DNA from: Rhopalosiphum padi
Lineage: Eukaryota > Arthropoda > Insecta > Hemiptera > Aphididae
Assembly (NCBI RefSeq): GCF_020882245.1
Contig: NC_083599.1
Location: forward strand, 70,539,745-70,603,744
Length of the DNA: 64,000 nt
Direction: 5' to 3'
Shown: positions 60,290-64,000 of the stretch, one piece after another
Layout: each line of letters opens with the position of its first letter
Numbering within the stretch: the stretch's first letter is position 1
The notes under the pieces: generated by a model
Told to the model about the DNA's origin: nothing
Database searches by the model: none
Seen by the model: the letters and a program-made list of their open reading frames with translations, nothing else
Made by a program: the position numbers and the translations under genes

Positions 60290-60808
60290 GGCGCCTCGCT
60301 ACTGCCGTCAGTTTTAGCTCTGAAGACATTTTGTTATAATAAAATTAAAATGAATTTAAGATTTCCGATTTTGGTTGTGAAAAAAAATTTGAACTCTGCA
60401 AAAAATTGTCTATAGATCGTACGATTCGTACGAAATACTTTGTAAAAATTAAACCTTATATTCTAATAAATTTTTTCAAATCATAATTAGAATTAAAAAC
60501 GGTAAGTGTTTTGTACGATTTAGAGACATTTTACTTATTAATCAATATCAGACAAAGTAAACTAACTTTAATTTTTTCAAATCAATAAGTAAGTTGTCGT
60601 AAAATTTCTAAAGTGAATTTATATTGTTATCGAGTTATTGAAATATACTTGTGGGTACGAGAGTTGCATCCGTCTGCGGCTCCAACCGGCATTAAATTTT
60701 ACTCACACTAATAATTATTCATAACTAACACATAGATCCCGGGCGGCTACGATGAGATTATAAATTACCCAAATGTTGCCCCTTAAATAATAACAGTAGC
60801 GAGGCCCC
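60290..60808 (+). mobile_element. TTAA-flanked MITE (piggyBac-like target), copy 1
   Basis: The element is 519 bp with TTAA on both sides (60286-60289 and 60809-60812). The left end is GGCGCCTCGCTACTG and the right end CAGTAGCGAGGCCCC, a near-perfect inverted repeat. Shared body sequence with 63323-63777 (opposite strand) and 30879-31276 defines a family. The TTAA target is characteristic of piggyBac elements, but the ends are not the usual CCCT type, so the assignment is tentative. No coding capacity. Confidence 0.75.
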
Positions 60809-60812
60809 TTAA

Positions 60813-63318
60813 AATTTAAATATCAAAATAAACAACTGTTCTTTATTCTTAAATTATTTTAAATAATATCATACCAATATAATAAAATAGGTAATATAAA
60901 ATAATATAATATGTAATATAATACATTTTTACATAGGTATCGAATTTTACATTTATTAAAACAAATTTAATACATATAAATATTTATTTTTTTGTTATAG
61001 TTTACATCTGCAGAATATAACTGCATTTGTTGGATTTTACGTGCCTTGCTGTATTTTGTTCTCCAAATATAAAACCTATAAAATAATAACATATAAGTAA
61101 GTATTTTTACGATTTCCAGTACATTATATAGCACTTTATTAGATTTGTTTAAAAAACGATATTGATTTTTAAATATTATATCATTATTCATGATAAATAT
61201 GTAATATTTTTAATCATTTGGTTTTTAAATAGCTATCAATACACGAATATTTATTTTATATCTAAAATTTTGTATTCCTTAACAGTTACTTATAGACCTA
61301 TATATTTATATTGTATATTGAACTGGGTGTGCTATAATCTGAAAACTAAAAATACTATGAGTGGTTATAAGTTATAAATTATAATAACTAATAACTAATA
61401 ATTACAAGTTATAATATTTGATAATTATGAGTGTTAATATTTGAAGTATTATAAATTTTTATATCATTGTACCGTGTTTAACAACAACAATCAGGGCAGG
61501 AATGTGAGAAAACTCTTAGTTTAATCATTCTTTCGACACAATGCTATTTGGATAAACAACAGTAATCATTGCCATACTTAATTTGTTCACAAATGACAAC
61601 AATTATCAAATTTGAATAGTGGTATTCATTCTCTTCGATTGATGGAAAACGAGAATCTACCAAGTACCAATGTTGTCAATCTCGATGCTAATGAAAAGTG
61701 TGCTTACTGTACTTTTATACATCAGTTATATATGGAAAATAACTCATAATTTAATAGATAACCAGGATTTATCTAATAATATAAGATATAAACAATCACT
61801 TAAAAATTGTAAGTTAAAAGCTACTACAGTAATCTATACAATAATTATTTTAAATGATACATTTCATAAATTCAAAACATTACTGTCATGTTCACAGATT
61901 AAATAGCAATAACGCAGTATTGTGTAGTAAGTACACTATATCACTAAATTGGTTTTAACTATTTTGATTAAATGTCATGGTCACCTTTAATCATGAATCA
62001 TGATAGACCACCGACAACATCATGGAAACAAAACGACTCATCGGTCTCCAACGTAAATTGAATCTACAACTTCCACAAACAACTGTACTGAGCGTTGCAT
62101 TACCAGCTGTCCATACTGGCGGCCATGTAAAGTGTGCTTACAGCTTATTGACATTTGACATTGACAGTTAATTTTATAGATCATATCGTACGGGTTTTTT
62201 TTTAAATAGCGCTCAAATGCTGTAAATCATTATAAGAACATAATCTGTATTGTGAAGCTATTAAACTGGTCATTTTTACATTGGAACAAAAAATAAATTT
62301 ACCAATCTGAAATTAGTAACAATGAGAATACAGAAATGACCCAGTACCTCTTTGATTAAAACCGAAACAGCAGAATATCAGCTGTACCTGATGACAAACA
62401 CAAAACAATATTATTTAGTCACTCCTCCATACACTGATCACCCTCGTAAATAAATGTAACGATTACTTAAAAAGGCGCCTAAAATCATATTTTCACACCG
62501 GTAATGACTTTAAGTCATCATTCACTTGTCGTCCATACAAAAACATCCAGTGGTTGAAGACAAATTTTGTTCAACTCCCGGAACTAGAAGAACAGATGAA
62601 TAAACCTGGAAGACGAGTAATAATTAGTGTAATTATTACACTTTTGTAGTATATAAGTCATATATATATTATACTATAATTGTTCATTTATAAGAATATA
62701 GTATGACACTATTGACACTATACGCATTGAATAAACAACAATAATTATTATAGTATTTAAGAATGAATTAATGAGTGTAACGGATTTTAACTTCAAAGTA
62801 ATACAAAATTCTCCAAAACTATGATTTTAAATTTACATCTATACCTCAAAGAGAACAACTAACATAACACGGAACAAAATACATTAACAATTTATTAAAT
62901 GAAAATTACATATAATATTGTATTGAAATCTATTACTTTTATGTTTTTCGAACTTAATTAATTTTTTTTTAGTTAAAGTATAATTGTATAAATTAAAAAT
63001 ATATTTTTACTCCACGATATAATTAATCAAAAATAAGTAAATAAAGTTTCAAACTTCAATAACTTTTTTTATATTTGTATTGTATAAAAATAAAATCATA
63101 AGTTATTGCAGTTAAATACATTCAAAGACAAATATATACATATAGCCTATAAAAAATATGTTCATCACTATTCACTTAATAAAATGATTATATATTTATT
63201 TTTTAAATTGTCTAAGTATTGTTTTTAAAATCATGATAAACATAAAATTAATTTTTCTTCCAAGTCAGGGAAATATGTCTACATAAAATAATCTAATTTT
63301 ACGATCAAGTCCTGTTAT
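60813..63318. other. AT-rich sequence between two inverted TTAA elements, with short coding-like patches
   Basis: No gene is established. Two short ATG frames have less AT-biased text: 61641-61739 (MENENLPSTNVVNLDANEKC, 32 codons) and 62022-62171 (METKRLIGLQRKLNLQLPQT, 49 codons). Both contain AAGTGTGCTTAC. Around 62480-62610 is another richer patch. These may be exons of an unseen or non-coding transcript, or debris of a larger element whose ends are the flanking MITE-like copies. Confidence 0.3.
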
Positions 63319-63322
63319 TTAA

Positions 63323-63777
63323 GGAACCTTTCTACGGTTATTACTTAAGAGGCAATATTTAGGAAATTTATAATCTTGTCTTAGTCACTCAAGTTCTATG
63401 CGTTAGTTATAAATGATTATTATTGTTAATAAAATTCAATGTGGTTATCGGCTAGAGCCGTAGACGGATGCTACTCTCATACGCGCATGCACATGCCAAT
63501 AACTCGATAACAATACAAATTCACTTTACGAATTTTACTACAACTTACTTATTGATTTGATAAAATTAAAATTAGATCTTGATTTTGAAAAAATATTTAA
63601 ATTTAACAGTGAAATTTCTGTACATCATACGAAACACATACCGGTTTTAATTCTAATTATGATTTGAAAAAATTCAAATTTTCAAGTTTTTATTTACACT
63701 TTATTGTAATATAAAATATTGTAATACATAGTATAAGGTCTTTTTAGCTCAAATTGACGGCAGTATAGCGATGCCCC
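63323..63777 (-). mobile_element. TTAA-flanked MITE, copy 2, inverted relative to copy 1
   Basis: The element is about 455 bp with TTAA on both sides (63319-63322 and 63778-63781). The complement of its right end, GGGGCATCGCTATACTGCCG, matches the copy 1 left end. Its left end, GGAACCTTTCTACGG, is a diverged version of the other terminus. Long internal identity with 60290-60808 includes AGTAAGTTG, TTATCGAGTTATTG and GCATCCGTCT. Confidence 0.72.
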
Positions 63778-64000
63778 TTAAGTATAATTGGAATAACAAA
63801 TTTAAATCATTTCCACGTAATGCATACCAGTAAACCTGTATAAGATTAAAAAATAATCTAATAAGCAAACGTAACATTTTTGAATTCACTGCTCCCCTAA
63901 AATGAGAAGCCAATTTCAAAAATAAATTAATGTTACTGTCAGAAAAAGTAGACACTGCTAACAAATTTGTACTTTTTTCAACTTGATTGTATAAAAATTA

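Noticed and set aside
1..64000. CRISPR arrays, bacterial operons or horizontally acquired gene clusters
   Set aside because: No regularly spaced repeats, no ribosome-binding-site-led gene runs and no compact coding; the window is ordinary eukaryotic DNA.

Overview
This is an AT-rich, intron-containing animal nuclear window, most like an aphid. The grounds are long AT-rich introns and spacers, frequent GTACCTA/TAGGTAC words, a dense load of small inverted-repeat DNA transposons, and an invertebrate TATA plus TCAGTC initiator. The species cannot be named from sequence alone. No bacterial, viral, rRNA, tRNA or CRISPR features were seen.

The best-supported gene lies on the + strand from about 36.7 kb to 54.1 kb. 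A GC-rich non-coding first exon ends at 37134. Ten coding exons (40725-54031) join in a single frame to give about 1040 residues. Conserved blocks identify it as an insect homologue of the uncharacterised vertebrate protein KIAA0930 (C22orf9, DUF2045 family). It is roughly 2.5 times the vertebrate length because of poly-Gln, Lys/Arg-rich and Ser/Asp-rich insertions.

Three other genes are supported by structure but match no family I recognise. Gene A has a TATA/Inr promoter, a non-coding exon at 25521-25828 and a 108-aa single-span membrane protein at 29063-29389. Gene B (32406-33200) encodes 264 aa with several membrane segments and a very acidic tail. Gene C is a four-exon model at 57278-58216 that closes in frame over three short introns and gives 162 aa. 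A possible terminal exon of a gene starting outside the window is at 534-824. A weak minus-strand ORF is at 17059-17334.

The rest is mostly transposon debris. It includes hAT-type MITEs with 8-bp target duplications (4412, 7888, 8583, 26361, 42119, probably 27296), pogo/Tigger-type elements (11749, 18196, 27131, 30371) and a decayed CENP-B-like transposase (9997-10322). A 1.09-kb element with palindrome-rich inverted repeats encloses a CXC-type cysteine-rich pseudogene (20513-21605). There is also a 5'-truncated LINE tail (22014-22153), a long-TIR element at 14.1-14.8 kb, a TTAA-flanked family (30879, 60290, 63323), and an unclassified repeat present twice in opposite orientation (22.87 and 45.18 kb). 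Several elements are nested.

No pathway connects the genes. They are ordinary neighbouring eukaryotic loci. I did not find convincing evidence for a new multi-gene system; the most novel items are the orphan genes A, B and C, the expanded KIAA0930 homologue and the palindrome-rich CXC element.
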